This document shows, in pieces, positions 18,495 through 28,660 of a stretch of DNA of 64,000 nucleotides; the stretch's first letter is position 1; every line of letters starts with the position of its first letter. The notes below the pieces were generated by a model that had not been told where the DNA came from, made no database searches, and saw nothing but the letters and a program-made list of their open reading frames with translations. The DNA comes from Anaerolineales bacterium. Its GTDB lineage: Bacteria; Chloroflexota; Anaerolineae; Anaerolineales; Villigracilaceae. The translations under genes were made by a program, and so were the position numbers. The stretch lies in NCBI GenBank assembly GCA_014860745.1, contig JACZJC010000010.1:1-64000 (forward strand), in the 5' to 3' direction.

Positions 18495-19741
18495 TGGCTT
18501 ACGTCCTTTTACGCCATCGGGATATTCCAAATTTCGACAGGCTTGATGTCTATAAGAAGAACGGTGGTTTTGCCGCCTGGAAAAAGGCCGTCACGAAGAT
18601 GGAACCCGCTGAAGTGACCAATATCGTCAAGGATTCCGGTCTGCGTGGGCGCGGCGGCGCGGGATTTCCAACGGGCATGAAGTGGTCCTTCATTGATAAA
18701 AACAACTGGCCGCATTATGTGGTTGCCAACGCGGATGAATCCGAACCCGGCACCTTCAAAGACCGTGAGATCATGGAAAGCAATCCCTTCCAGTTTTTGG
18801 AGGGAGTGGCACTCGGCAGTTACGCTGTCGGCGCGAACGTGGCTTATGTATATCTGCGCGGAGAGTTCTGGCAATTGGCCGCCTTCCTCGATCAGAAGAT
18901 CGCGGATATGGAAAAGGCTGGTTATCTCGGTGATAATCTTTTTGGCACGGAATACTCATTAAAGATTTATACCCACCTCGGCGCGGGCGCATACATCTGT
19001 GGCGAAGAGACGGCCTTGCTTGAATCCCTCGAGGGCAAGCGCGGGCAACCTCGCGTCCGCCCGCCGTTCCCGCCTGCGTATGGGCTTTATGGCAAACCGA
19101 CCATCATCAACAACGTCGAGACTTTTGCCAACGTGCCGATGATCCTTGCCAACGGCGCGGATTGGTACAAATCCCTGGGCACGATGGACAGCGCCGGCGT
19201 GAAGGTCTTTTCGCTCTCCGGCCGCGTGCGCAAGCCCGGCAATTACGAACTTCCGTTTGGAACCACCTTCCGCCAGTTGATCTACGAACATGCGGGCGGT
19301 GTGCAGGAGGGTCGACCTGTCAAAGCCATCATGCCTGCGGGCGCGTCCTCTTCATTGATCGTGGTGGATGACAAGGTACTGGATACGCCGATGGATTATG
19401 CCACCGTCCGCACGCTCGGCGCGGACCTTGGTTCTGCTTCTGTCATTGTGCTGGATGACACCGTGGATATTGACTGGGTCATCAATAAGACCATTCATTT
19501 CTTCAAACATGAATCCTGCGGAAAATGTACACCCTGCCGTGAGGGAAACTACTGGATGAAACATCTCACCAGCCGCATTCATTCCGGCACAGGCTCAAAA
19601 GACGATGTGGACCTGCTCTTGAATGTTGCCAAACAAATGCAGAACAAATGCCTGTGCGCGTTGGGCGAATTTTCCACGATGGCGGTGGTGACGGGTATCG
19701 AACGGTTCCCGCAGGATTTCAAGAAAGCGGTAAAGGCGTAA
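18494..19741 (+). CDS. nuoF: NADH-quinone oxidoreductase subunit F
   Basis: The 51-kDa NADH- and FMN-binding subunit (415 residues). NADH/FMN segments are seen as GLRGRGGAGFPTG (about residues 50-62), NADESEPGTFKDR and GAGAYICGEETALLESLEG. The N3 four-iron cluster ligands are C342, C345, C348 and a fourth Cys at 386 or 388 (KCLCALGEF). Its presence with nuoE and nuoG shows this is a true NADH-dependent complex I, unlike the shorter ferredoxin-type versions of some bacteria. Confidence 0.97.
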   Translation: MAYVLLRHRDIPNFDRLDVYKKNGGFAAWKKAVTKMEPAEVTNIVKDSGLRGRGGAGFPTGMKWSFIDKNNWPHYVVANADESEPGTFKDREIMESNPFQFLEGVALGSYAVGANVAYVYLRGEFWQLAAFLDQKIADMEKAGYLGDNLFGTEYSLKIYTHLGAGAYICGEETALLESLEGKRGQPRVRPPFPPAYGLYGKPTIINNVETFANVPMILANGADWYKSLGTMDSAGVKVFSLSGRVRKPGNYELPFGTTFRQLIYEHAGGVQEGRPVKAIMPAGASSSLIVVDDKVLDTPMDYATVRTLGADLGSASVIVLDDTVDIDWVINKTIHFFKHESCGKCTPCREGNYWMKHLTSRIHSGTGSKDDVDLLLNVAKQMQNKCLCALGEFSTMAVVTGIERFPQDFKKAVKA

Positions 19742-19804
19742 GAAGATATTCGATACTGGATGTTCGAAACTCGAATACCAGGTATCGTTTCTCGCGGAGA
19801 CTTA

Positions 19805-22270
19805 ATGAGTAAACAAGTCACACTAACAATAAACGACAGACAGGTAACCGTACCCGATGGCACGCTGGTTGCGGATGCGGCCAAGATGGCGGGCATCGAT
19901 ATTCCCGTTTTTTGTCATCACCCCAAGCTGGAGCCTGTCGGCATGTGCCGCATGTGCCTGGTCGAGATCGGCCGTCCCATGCTGGACCGTACCAGCGGCC
20001 AGGTGGTGATGGAAAACGGTCAGCCCAAAATCCAGTTCATGCCCAAACTGGAAACCGCCTGTACCAACCGTGTTTCAGAAGGCATGGTGGTGATGACCGT
20101 TTCGGACAAGGCGAAGGACGGCCAGAAGGGCACTGTTGAATTTTTGCTCACCTCGCATCCGCTCGATTGCCCGGTCTGTGATAAGGGCGGCGAGTGCCCA
20201 TTGCAAAACCTGACCATGCAGTTCGGTCCGGGAAAGAGCCGCTTCATCTATGACGAGAAATTGCATCTCGAAAAGCAGGTCCCGCTGGGTGAGTTGATCT
20301 GGCTTGACCGTGAGCGCTGTATCCAATGCGCGCGCTGCATCCGCTTTCAGGATGAAGTGGCCGGCGAGGCTGTGCTCGGCTTCGATGACCGCGGCCGCAA
20401 TACCCAGATCGTCTCATTATCGGACCCCGGGTTTGATTCTGTTTTCTCCGGCAATACCACCGACATCTGCCCCGTTGGCGCGTTGACCACTGCCGACTTC
20501 CGCTTTGGCGCGCGGCCCTGGGAGTTGGATGCGGAGGCTTCCATTTGTACGCAATGTCCGGTGGGGTGCAACACCACGCTTAATACACGCCGTGAAGCAA
20601 GAACCAATGGCGATATTGTAGTGAAGCGCGTGATGCCGCGCCAGAATGAAGAAGTGAACGAGATCTGGCTTTGCGACAAGGGACGTTTTGCGCATCATTA
20701 CACTGAAAGCAGAAAAAGACTCACGCGGCCATTGACTCGCAAGGAAGGCAAACTTGGGCGCGCCTCGTGGGATGCTGCCACCAAATTGGCGGCAGAAAAC
20801 TTCGTTTCGGCCAAAAAGAATTTTGTGGTTCTGGCTTCGGGTCGTCTGGCGAACGAGGATCTGTTCAACCTTAAGTCTTTGGCGGACCATGCAGGCGGCT
20901 CGGCCGTTTTGTATTCCGATATGGGCGGCGGCGAATTGACCCAGTTGGTGGGTGTGGGTGCCGGCACGAATATCGGCAAAATGGGGGCGGGCGATGCGAT
21001 TCTTGTGGTTGCTTCCGATTTATATGAAGAGGCTCCCATCTGGTGGCTGCGGGTGAAGCAGGCCGCAGACCGCGGCGCGACCCTGATCGTGGCAAACCCG
21101 CGCGAGACCAAGCTGGATAGATTTGCAAAGTACACCATCCGTTATGCGTATGGCGATGAAGGAAAGACGATCAACGATTTCAGCAGGAAGAGCAAAATCG
21201 CGGATGAATTTGCGAAGGCGAAGAATGCGATTATTTTTTACGGCAGCGAAGGACTGGGCTTGAACGGTTCGTCCACGCTGGCTTCGGCGTGCGCCACTCT
21301 CCTGAAGGAAACGGATCATGTTGGCAGGCCGAATAACGGCTTGATCGGTGTCTGGCAGCGGGCCAATGACCAGGGCGCCTGGGAGGTTGGTTTCCGCCCT
21401 GTGCCGGATTTGGAGAAGGCGCTAAAAGGAAAAGCGGTTTACATCGCGGGCGCGGATCCGGTCGGGGATGACCCGAATTTGGCGAAAGCGCTTAAGGGTG
21501 CAAAGTTTGTTGCAGTGCAGGATATTCTTGAAACCGCCACGACTGAAATTGCGGATGTGGTCTTCCCGGCGCAGGCGTTTACCGAGCGCGAAGGCACATA
21601 TATATCCGGTGAACGCCGCGTCCAGCGCTTTTATGCGGCGGTTCCGCCCAAAGGTGACTCGAAACCCGATTTTTCGATCACTTCGCAGGTTGCCAAACAG
21701 ATGGGCGTTATTCTGGAAGGTTCGTCGGCTTCGGTGGTTTTCGATATTCTTGCAAACTCCATCGATGGCATGGCGGAATTAAGTTATGCAAAACTCGCCG
21801 AGGTGCGTGGTCAATGGCCGATCGTGGGGCGCGGCGACTTGTATTACGGCGGGACGACATATGAGAATACGCAGGGATTGGGCGTGCAACTCCTCCCGAT
21901 GGCTCAAGCCGGGGGAGCGGTGCGCATTCCAAAGGTCAGGAAAGAGGCGGCTCTTCGTCCCAAGGAGAAGGAATTGATCGCAGTTCCAGTCAACAAGTTA
22001 TATGACCGTGGTGTGACGATCCATCCCGCGCAATTGCTGAATGACCGGGTGGGCGAGGCGATGGTGTCTTTGCACCCGGCCACAGCGAAGAAGATGGGGT
22101 TGACGGCGGGCGGGCGGATCAAGATCAGTTTCGACGGTGTGAGCGGCGAGGCGTTGCTGAAGACGGACGATACGATTTCAACTGGTGTGGCGTTGGTGCC
22201 GCGCAGCATGGGTCTTGCGATCCGCGAACCTGTGACGGCGCGCGTGCTGAGCGCGGGGAAGGTGAAATAA
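19805..22270 (+). CDS. nuoG: NADH-quinone oxidoreductase subunit G
   Basis: The 75-kDa iron-sulfur subunit, 821 residues from ATG 19805 (SKQVTLTIND, the ferredoxin-like start). An upstream in-frame ATG at 19760 lies in repeat-like DNA and gives a non-homologous extension. Domains: two-iron ferredoxin domain (cysteines in FCHHPKLEPVGMCRMC and ETACTNR), the His/Cys motif HPLDCPVCDKGGECPL, C-x2-C-x2-C ferredoxin-type ligands (CIQCARC) with CPVG, and a molybdopterin-oxidoreductase-like C-terminal part. The CTQCPVGC and later C of LCDKGRF would bind the extra N7-type cluster, which only some bacteria have. Confidence 0.95.
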   Translation: MSKQVTLTINDRQVTVPDGTLVADAAKMAGIDIPVFCHHPKLEPVGMCRMCLVEIGRPMLDRTSGQVVMENGQPKIQFMPKLETACTNRVSEGMVVMTVSDKAKDGQKGTVEFLLTSHPLDCPVCDKGGECPLQNLTMQFGPGKSRFIYDEKLHLEKQVPLGELIWLDRERCIQCARCIRFQDEVAGEAVLGFDDRGRNTQIVSLSDPGFDSVFSGNTTDICPVGALTTADFRFGARPWELDAEASICTQCPVGCNTTLNTRREARTNGDIVVKRVMPRQNEEVNEIWLCDKGRFAHHYTESRKRLTRPLTRKEGKLGRASWDAATKLAAENFVSAKKNFVVLASGRLANEDLFNLKSLADHAGGSAVLYSDMGGGELTQLVGVGAGTNIGKMGAGDAILVVASDLYEEAPIWWLRVKQAADRGATLIVANPRETKLDRFAKYTIRYAYGDEGKTINDFSRKSKIADEFAKAKNAIIFYGSEGLGLNGSSTLASACATLLKETDHVGRPNNGLIGVWQRANDQGAWEVGFRPVPDLEKALKGKAVYIAGADPVGDDPNLAKALKGAKFVAVQDILETATTEIADVVFPAQAFTEREGTYISGERRVQRFYAAVPPKGDSKPDFSITSQVAKQMGVILEGSSASVVFDILANSIDGMAELSYAKLAEVRGQWPIVGRGDLYYGGTTYENTQGLGVQLLPMAQAGGAVRIPKVRKEAALRPKEKELIAVPVNKLYDRGVTIHPAQLLNDRVGEAMVSLHPATAKKMGLTAGGRIKISFDGVSGEALLKTDDTISTGVALVPRSMGLAIREPVTARVLSAGKVK

Positions 22271-22271
22271 T

Positions 22272-23441
22272 ATGGATTGGGTTATCTGGCTTGAATGGGT
22301 TTTGAAAGGCTTGATCCTGTGCCTGCTCCTGTTGACGGGCTTTGCCTATCTGACTTTATATGAACGCCGCGCGTTGGCGCGTATTCAGATCCGCGTAGGC
22401 CCAAACCGCGCCGGCCCCCAGGGCCTGCTTCAACCCATCGCGGATGCCGTGAAGCTCATCTTCAAGGAGGAGCTCACACCAGCAAAGGTATACAAACCGA
22501 TCTTCCTCCTTGCGCCGGTGCTGACGGTGGTGCCTTCGTTGATCATTGCGGCTGTGATTCCGCTGGGAACATCGTTCATGTTGTTTGGACGTGAGATCAA
22601 CCTCTATGTTGCCGATTTGAACGTGGGTGTCCTGTACCTGGCTTCCATAGCTTCCATCGCAGTGTATGGCATTGTGCTGGCGGGCTGGTCGAGCAATAAT
22701 AAATATGCCATGCTGGGCGGCATTCGCTCCTCGGCGCAAATGATCTCGTATGAACTTTCGCTCGGTTTGTGTTTTGTGATCGCCATCCTTCTCGGCAATT
22801 CGATGAACTTGAATGAGATCGTCGATGCACAGAGGGGAATGTGGTTTGCGGTCATTCAACCTGCGGGCGCGCTGGTCTTCATGATCGTGACCCTTGCGGA
22901 AGTAAACCGCGCTCCCTTCGACATGCCCGAGGCCGAGCAGGAATTGACCGCCGGTTATCACGCGGAATATTCGGGCATGAAATTCGCCCTGTTCTTCATG
23001 GCGGAATACCAGAAAATGATCGTGATCTGCATGATCGCGGTGACGCTGTTCTTTGGCGGGTATCGCGAGTTCTGGTTCCTGAAAGATACCTTCTTCAGCG
23101 TGGACGCAGTTTGGAAAATTGGTTCGTGGCAGTCTCAGGCATGGTTCCTGGGTCCGATCTACCTCTTGTTGAAGGTTGTTGTTTTGCTGTTCTTTATGAT
23201 CTGGATCCGCGCCACCTGGCCGCGCATCCGGTATGACCGGTTGATGGCTTTCGGCTGGAAGGTGCTTTTACCGTTATCGCTGCTGCTCGCCTTCATCACC
23301 GCCACGGGTATCCTGCTTGCGCAGGAGTTGAATAATCAGTTGTTCTTCTGGAGCATTCCGGTCCTTTCCATTATCAGTACATTGGTGGCAGTGGCATTCA
23401 TTTATCGTGACTTGAGGAGAAAATCCCATGGGCGTTTTTGA
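22272..23441 (+). CDS. nuoH: NADH-quinone oxidoreductase subunit H
   Basis: A membrane subunit (389 residues, about eight or nine helices) that joins the quinone pocket to the proton-pumping arm. Conserved segments: [19 protein letters not shown] near residue 32, KEELTP, and the acidic loop [20 protein letters not shown] with the charged residues important for coupling. It begins one base after the nuoG stop and overlaps nuoI by 14 bases. Confidence 0.96.
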   Translation: MDWVIWLEWVLKGLILCLLLLTGFAYLTLYERRALARIQIRVGPNRAGPQGLLQPIADAVKLIFKEELTPAKVYKPIFLLAPVLTVVPSLIIAAVIPLGTSFMLFGREINLYVADLNVGVLYLASIASIAVYGIVLAGWSSNNKYAMLGGIRSSAQMISYELSLGLCFVIAILLGNSMNLNEIVDAQRGMWFAVIQPAGALVFMIVTLAEVNRAPFDMPEAEQELTAGYHAEYSGMKFALFFMAEYQKMIVICMIAVTLFFGGYREFWFLKDTFFSVDAVWKIGSWQSQAWFLGPIYLLLKVVVLLFFMIWIRATWPRIRYDRLMAFGWKVLLPLSLLLAFITATGILLAQELNNQLFFWSIPVLSIISTLVAVAFIYRDLRRKSHGRF

Positions 23442-23949
23442 TCCCATAATCGAGCTTTCAAAAGGATTGGGCGAGACGCTTCGTTCCTTCCTTTTCGAGA
23501 AGACCGTCACCTATCAATATCCCGAAGAGAAGCGGCCTGTCCGTCCGCGCTTCCGCGGGCGGCATGTGTTGAAGCGCTACGAGAACGGCCTCGAAAAATG
23601 TATTGGATGTTCGCTGTGTGCGGCGGCCTGCCCTGCGGATGCGATCTTCGTGGAGGCTTCTGAAAACACGGATGAAAAACGCTTCTCGCCCGGCGAGCGG
23701 TATGCCTCCACCTACGAGATCAACATGCTGCGCTGCATCTACTGCGGCTTCTGCGAAGAAGCCTGCCCGACCGAGGCCATTGTGCTGGGCGACAATTACG
23801 AGCTTTCCTTCACCGACCGCAGGCAAGCCATCTATCCCAAAGAGATGCTCCTCGAACCCGTTCCTACTGTGGACATGATCACCCCGCGCAAAGTGGAGCC
23901 CGGCGGATTCAATCGTTCCGTGCCCGAGATGAAAGACCCATCCGATTAA
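23428..23949 (+). CDS. nuoI: NADH-quinone oxidoreductase subunit I
   Basis: A 173-residue ferredoxin-like subunit with two four-iron clusters (N6a, N6b). Both C-x2-C-x2-C-x3-C-P motifs are intact: [12 protein letters not shown] and [12 protein letters not shown]. The remainder ([14 protein letters not shown] before, ELSFTDR after) is typical. It starts within the end of nuoH. A palindromic repeat separates it from nuoJ. Confidence 0.96.
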   Translation: MGVFDPIIELSKGLGETLRSFLFEKTVTYQYPEEKRPVRPRFRGRHVLKRYENGLEKCIGCSLCAAACPADAIFVEASENTDEKRFSPGERYASTYEINMLRCIYCGFCEEACPTEAIVLGDNYELSFTDRRQAIYPKEMLLEPVPTVDMITPRKVEPGGFNRSVPEMKDPSD

Positions 23950-23956
23950 CGATTTC

Positions 23957-24043
23957 GTCATTGCGAGCCGCGCTCTTCGGGCGAAGCAATCCCCTCTTTC
24001 TTGGAGATTGCTTCGTCGGGAAAATCACCCTCCTCGCAACGAC
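23957..24043. repeat. GTCATTGCGAG palindromic repeat between nuoI and nuoJ, copy 1
   Basis: It opens with GTCATTGCGAG and closes with CTCGCAACGAC. Inside are a second inverted pair, GCGAAGCAATCCCC and GGAGATTGCTTCG. The element is of a type known to be dispersed in many bacterial genomes. Other copies are at 28661-28750 and, partly, 31105-31140. Here it fills the gap up to the nuoJ ribosome binding site (AGGA, 24044-24047). Confidence 0.75.
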
Positions 24044-24055
24044 AGGATAATGCCT

Positions 24056-24583
24056 ATGAATTCTGATTTGATCGTTTTCCTCGTCCTTTCCCTCGTTGCC
24101 ATTGCGACAGCGCTGGGCATGGTGTTCAGCCGCAATGCGGTGTATTCGGCCCTGTACCTGGTGCTGAATCTTGTCACGGTGGCGGTGTTCTATCTTTTGC
24201 TCGGCGCGCCGTTCATTGCCATGTCGCAGATCACTGTGTATGCGGGCGCGATCATGGTGTTGTTTCTATTCGTCATCATGCTTTTGGGAGCGGAGAGCCT
24301 TGTCCCTTCGAAGGCATTGCCCTGGCAGAAGCCTCTGGCAATCGCGCTTGCACTTGTCCTCGTGGTGGAAGCGGTCTACCTGATCATTTCCCGCGCCCAA
24401 CCCGGGCTGGCCATCACAGCGCCGGATGCCTCGGTCAATACGATGGAAAACCTCCGCGCCATGGCCATGGAATTATTTAATGCATACCTGCTCCCATTCG
24501 AGATCACCTCTATTTTGCTGCTGGTCGCGATGGTGGGCGCAATCGTTCTGACAAAACAGGAAAAGGTAGGGAAGGGATCATGA
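24056..24583 (+). CDS. nuoJ: NADH-quinone oxidoreductase subunit J
   Basis: A membrane subunit of 175 residues with five hydrophobic helices. The typical second and third helices are present (SAYLVLN-like [19 protein letters not shown] and [20 protein letters not shown]). I use ATG 24056, spaced eight bases from AGGA. An ATG two codons earlier and a longer frame from 24008 run into the repeat and give no family-like residues. It overlaps nuoK by four bases. Confidence 0.93.
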   Translation: MNSDLIVFLVLSLVAIATALGMVFSRNAVYSALYLVLNLVTVAVFYLLLGAPFIAMSQITVYAGAIMVLFLFVIMLLGAESLVPSKALPWQKPLAIALALVLVVEAVYLIISRAQPGLAITAPDASVNTMENLRAMAMELFNAYLLPFEITSILLLVAMVGAIVLTKQEKVGKGS

Positions 24584-24888
24584 ACTCAGTACCTGTAGAT
24601 TATTACGTTCTCCTCTCCGCCGTTTTATTTGCGATCGGGGCCATGGGCGTGCTCATCCGCCGCAACCCTTTGATCATTTTTATGTCCATTGAGTTGATGC
24701 TGAATGCTGCCAACCTTGTCTTTGTGGCCTATGCCAGTGTCTTCAAATCTTTCAGCGGTCAGATCTTCGTGTTCTTCGTTATCGCTGTGGCCGCCGCGGA
24801 AGTGGCCGTGGGCCTCGCGTTGATCGTGCAGATCTTCAAAGCCAAGAAGAACATCAATATCGATGAATTGAATTCCTTGAAGGGATAA
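24580..24888 (+). CDS. nuoK: NADH-quinone oxidoreductase subunit K
   Basis: A 102-residue, three-helix membrane subunit related to MrpC antiporter proteins. The conserved G-x-x-G-x-L-I-R-R-N-P, the glutamate in [12 protein letters not shown], and the second glutamate in [11 protein letters not shown] are the intramembrane acids of the proton path. Start overlaps the nuoJ stop (ATGA). Confidence 0.95.
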   Translation: MNSVPVDYYVLLSAVLFAIGAMGVLIRRNPLIIFMSIELMLNAANLVFVAYASVFKSFSGQIFVFFVIAVAAAEVAVGLALIVQIFKAKKNINIDELNSLKG

Positions 24889-24907
24889 TGAAAGAGATTT
24901 GATAAAT

Positions 24908-24934
24908 AGAGACTAGCCACTAGTCTTCAATCTC
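24908..24934. promoter_or_regulatory. Dyad element before nuoL resembling the nuoA operator
   Basis: AGAGACTAG-CCA-CTAGTCTTCAATCTCT contains the perfect palindrome AGACTAG/CTAGTCT. It shares the 12-mer ACTAGTCTTCAA and the flanking AGAGAC and TCTCT words with the nuoA promoter region (15266-15297). No clear -10 box follows, so it may be a shared operator, an RNA element or a repeat. Confidence 0.45.
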
Positions 24935-24945
24935 TGGAGAATGTT

Positions 24946-27117
24946 ATGCACTTAAGCGATACAGTTAATACAGGGTTTTTCTTTCTCGCCCCTTGGCTGG
25001 TCTTTGCGCCGGTCATGGGCCTGCTGATCAATGCTGTTTTCGGAAGGCAGTTCAGCGAAAAAGCGGCGGGCACGGTGGCGAGTCTTGCATCTGGAACAGC
25101 CTTCGTCGTTTCCGTCCTGCTGGCATATTCACTCTCGCTCCATCATGGCGAAGCGGTGCGCTGGCGGCTAGCAGAATGGATTCATATCGGCACACTTAAC
25201 CTCGACTGGACCTTCCGTATCGACTCGCTCTCGACCACGATGATGCTCGTCGTCTCAGGCGTGGGGACTCTCATCCACATCTATGCGATCGGGTACATGC
25301 ATGAGGATGTCCGCTTCAAACATCAGGAGGGACGCTTCACCCGCTTCTTCATTTTCCTCAACCTGTTCATTGCAGCGATGATGATTCTCGTCTCGGGCGA
25401 CTCCTACATGATGCTCTTCGTGGGCTGGGAAGGCGTGGGTCTGTGTTCCTTCCTGCTGATCGGCTTCTGGTTCGAGATGGACACGCTTGCCCGACCATCA
25501 TGGGCCAATTCGGATGCGGCCAAGAAAGCCTTCATTACCAACCGCGTCGGTGACTTTGGTTTCCTCATCGCTGGGTTTTTGATGTTCTGGTATCTCGGCT
25601 CTTTCCAGTTCGATGAAGTCTTCAAGGCTGCGCCCGCGATTGCAGAATCCGCTCCATGGGTGATCGTTGCGATTACCTTGTTCATGCTGGTAGGCGTTGC
25701 TGGTAAATCGGCTCAGATTCCGCTTTACATCTGGCTGCCAGACGCGATGGCAGGTCCGACACCGGTCTCGGCGTTGATCCATGCCGCGACGATGGTGACC
25801 GCGGGCGTGTATCTTGTCTCCCGCTCCGCTCCGCTTTATTCGCTTGTTCCTCAAGCTCAATATATCGTTGCAATGGTCGGCGCAGGGACGGCGCTCTTCG
25901 CAGCAACGATCGCCGTCGGTCAATATGATATTAAGAAAGTCCTTGCCTACTCCACCATTTCACAGCTCGGCTTCATGGTTGCCGCCGTTGGGATGGGCGC
26001 ATATGTGGCGGGAATGTTCCACCTTGTCACACATGCCTTCTTCAAGGCCTTGCTCTTCCTTTCCGCTGGCTCGATCATTCTTGGTCTGGAGCGCGGGCAT
26101 CATGCACATGCTCATCATGATGAAAAGCCGAAGATAAAAGGAAAGCCTGCCCTGAGCAAGGTCGAAGGGAAGAAAGAAGAAAGCGGACATGAGCAGGGAG
26201 AGGATCATGGCGAGGTCTTCGACCCCGGCGACATGCGCAACATGGGCGGGCTCCGCAAGACCATGCCTGTTACGTTCTGGTTATACATGATTGGCACACT
26301 GGCGCTTGCGGGAATCTTCCCCTTTGCGGGCTTTTGGTCGAAGGATGAAATTCTTCTGGATGCAAGCCTGCACTTCACCAGTGTCTACTGGCAGTTAACC
26401 ATTGCCGCATTCTTCACCGCCTTCTACATGGGACGCCAGGTTTGGATGGTTTTCTTTGGCGAAGCCAGAACCGATGCCGCCAAACATGCCGTGGAAAGCC
26501 CAAAGGTGATGACCGTGCCGCTTATGGTGCTGGCAGCTTTATCGGTAGTCGGAGGCGCATTGAATCTTCCGTTCGAGGGCTTCCACAATCTCGGTCACTG
26601 GCTGGGATATACCCTCGGTGAAGTTGAAGGTCTCCCGCTGGATTTGACAGTCGCTGGCATTTCCACAGCTTTGGCTTTGCTCGCCATTTTGATTTCGTGG
26701 CTGATCTATGGACGTACTCCATTGAAAGCGCATCAACCCGACCCGTTGAAGAAGCCGCTGGGTTTCATCTTTACGGGCATGGAAAACAAATGGTTCGTGG
26801 ATGAAGGCTATTTCGCCGTCATCATCAATCCGTTCAAGAAGATCTCTCAATTCCTCGCGGATGTGATCGACTGGCGCTTCTGGCATGACTTTGTACATGA
26901 TACGGTGATCGCTGGAACATACAACTGGATAAGCGAGATCGCGCTGGACCGCTACGCCGACCAAAAAGGCATCGATGCATTTGCAAACTGGCTCGGCACC
27001 GCCACACAATGGATTTCCGCAAATATGCGAAAAGTTCAAAATGGATTTGTGCGTTCGTACGCGCTCTCTGTTTTGCTGGGCGTGGTTTTGATTTTGGGAT
27101 ATTTGATTTTGAAATAA
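24946..27117 (+). CDS. nuoL: NADH-quinone oxidoreductase subunit L
   Basis: The distal antiporter-like pump subunit (723 residues, about 16 helices with the long lateral helix near the C-terminus). Marks: LVVSGVGTLIHIYAIGYM, GWEGVGLCSFLLIGFW with the pump glutamate, and LPDAMAGPTPVSALIHAATMVTAGVY. After the SAGSIILGLERG segment there is an unusual His/Lys/Glu-rich insert of roughly 45 residues before DMRNMGGL. Part of it (PALSKVEGK) is encoded by a dispersed short repeat (26151-26172). Confidence 0.96.
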   Translation: MHLSDTVNTGFFFLAPWLVFAPVMGLLINAVFGRQFSEKAAGTVASLASGTAFVVSVLLAYSLSLHHGEAVRWRLAEWIHIGTLNLDWTFRIDSLSTTMMLVVSGVGTLIHIYAIGYMHEDVRFKHQEGRFTRFFIFLNLFIAAMMILVSGDSYMMLFVGWEGVGLCSFLLIGFWFEMDTLARPSWANSDAAKKAFITNRVGDFGFLIAGFLMFWYLGSFQFDEVFKAAPAIAESAPWVIVAITLFMLVGVAGKSAQIPLYIWLPDAMAGPTPVSALIHAATMVTAGVYLVSRSAPLYSLVPQAQYIVAMVGAGTALFAATIAVGQYDIKKVLAYSTISQLGFMVAAVGMGAYVAGMFHLVTHAFFKALLFLSAGSIILGLERGHHAHAHHDEKPKIKGKPALSKVEGKKEESGHEQGEDHGEVFDPGDMRNMGGLRKTMPVTFWLYMIGTLALAGIFPFAGFWSKDEILLDASLHFTSVYWQLTIAAFFTAFYMGRQVWMVFFGEARTDAAKHAVESPKVMTVPLMVLAALSVVGGALNLPFEGFHNLGHWLGYTLGEVEGLPLDLTVAGISTALALLAILISWLIYGRTPLKAHQPDPLKKPLGFIFTGMENKWFVDEGYFAVIINPFKKISQFLADVIDWRFWHDFVHDTVIAGTYNWISEIALDRYADQKGIDAFANWLGTATQWISANMRKVQNGFVRSYALSVLLGVVLILGYLILK
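26151..26172 (+). repeat. CCTGAGC-n-TCGAAGGGAAG short repeat, copy 2, inside nuoL
   Basis: It matches the minus strand of 873-895 except for the central three or four bases. It is translated in frame in a loop of NuoL as part of PALSKVEGK. Confidence 0.65.
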
Positions 27118-27140
27118 CTCGTAGAAACCGAGGATAGAAC

Positions 27141-28652
27141 ATGGAATTTCTTTTGCAACCTCTTACAATCCTGACCTTCTTCCCGCTTGTGGGCGTGCTC
27201 GTGATTCTCTTCATGAATTCCGAGATGAAGAACGCCATCCGCTGGGTCGCGCTGGCCACCTCGTTGATCACCTTCGGCGTTTCATTGTGGGTGCTTTCGA
27301 TGTTCACCGTATCGAACCCCGACCTGCAGCTGGAAGCCAAATATCCGTGGATTTCGGTGGCTGGCTGGAACATCTATTACTATCTCGCCGTGGACGGGCT
27401 GAGCATTTTGCTTGTGCTGCTTACGGCCTTTCTCACGCCAATCTCCATCCTCTCCACATGGACTGCGGTGGACGACCGGGTGAAGGATTTCATGATCTTC
27501 TTCCTGCTTTTGGAAGTGGGCATGACCGGCGTGTTCCTCGCGCAGGACCTCTTCCTGTTCTACATCTTCTGGGAATTCACCCTCGTCCCGATGTATTTCC
27601 TCATCGGCTTGTGGGGCGGACCGCGCCGCGTGTATGCTGCGATCAAGTTCTTCCTTTATACGATGGCGGGTTCCATTTTGATGCTGATCGCGATCCTGTT
27701 CCTCGGCATCAAAACTGAGACGTTCAATCTGCCCACCATGCTGGTGCGCCTGCCTGATTTGTATGCCACAAGCATCAATCCGCAGACTCAAATGCTGCTC
27801 TTCATCGCCTTTGCTGCGGCCTTTGCCATCAAAGTCCCTATGTGGCCGTTGCATTCATGGCTGCCCGATGCCCACGTGGAAGCGCCTACCGCTGGTTCCG
27901 TGATCCTGGCTGGCGTTTTGCTGAAGATGGGTACCTACGGCTTCCTGCGTTTTAATATTGCGCTCTTCCCGGATGCCACTGTGGCCGCCGCTCCATGGAT
28001 CGCACTTCTCGCGACCATCGGTATCATTTATGGCGCGGCCGTCTCGTATGCCCAGGCCGATGTGAAGAAACTGGTTGCTTATTCTTCCGTAAGCCACCTC
28101 GGCTTTGTGATGCTCGGTTTGTTCGCCCTCAATCCACAGGGTGTGGCTGGCGCGATTTTGCAGATGGTCAACCACGGCCTGAGCACGGGTGCGTTGTTCC
28201 TTCTCATCGGCATGATCTACGAACAGACCCACACTCGCGAGATCAAAGTCTACGGTGGATTGTGGAAAATCACTCCGATCTTTGGCACCATCATGCTGAT
28301 TGCTTCGCTCTCCTCGATGGGCCTGCCCGGTCTCAACGGCTTCGTGGGTGAGTTCACCATTCTGCTGGGCGCATTCGGCTCGAAGGCCATTGGTAATCCG
28401 TGGTATGCGGGTATTTCCGCCATCGGCGTCATCATGGCGGCTGTCTACATCCTCTATATGTTCCAGAAAATGTTCCTTGGACCCGCAGGCGAGGTAACGC
28501 ATCACCACGAACTCAAAGACCTCAACTGGCGCGAGATTGCCACCGTTGTCCCCCTGGTCATCTTCATGTTCTGGATCGGCCTCTACCCCAAGCCATTCTT
28601 CGATATCCTCGCTCCCGCGGTGGAGAAACTTTTGTCTGCTTTACCTTTGTAG
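27141..28652 (+). CDS. nuoM: NADH-quinone oxidoreductase subunit M
   Basis: The middle antiporter-like pump subunit (503 residues, about 14 helices). Seen: YFLAVDGLS-type YYLAVDGLSILLVLL, FYIFWEFTLVPMYFLIGLWGG with the pump glutamate, and WPLHSWLPDAHVEAPTAGSVILAGVLLKMG. It follows nuoL by 23 bases. Repeat DNA lies between it and nuoN. Confidence 0.96.
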   Translation: MEFLLQPLTILTFFPLVGVLVILFMNSEMKNAIRWVALATSLITFGVSLWVLSMFTVSNPDLQLEAKYPWISVAGWNIYYYLAVDGLSILLVLLTAFLTPISILSTWTAVDDRVKDFMIFFLLLEVGMTGVFLAQDLFLFYIFWEFTLVPMYFLIGLWGGPRRVYAAIKFFLYTMAGSILMLIAILFLGIKTETFNLPTMLVRLPDLYATSINPQTQMLLFIAFAAAFAIKVPMWPLHSWLPDAHVEAPTAGSVILAGVLLKMGTYGFLRFNIALFPDATVAAAPWIALLATIGIIYGAAVSYAQADVKKLVAYSSVSHLGFVMLGLFALNPQGVAGAILQMVNHGLSTGALFLLIGMIYEQTHTREIKVYGGLWKITPIFGTIMLIASLSSMGLPGLNGFVGEFTILLGAFGSKAIGNPWYAGISAIGVIMAAVYILYMFQKMFLGPAGEVTHHHELKDLNWREIATVVPLVIFMFWIGLYPKPFFDILAPAVEKLLSALPL

Positions 28653-28660
28653 CATTTGAT

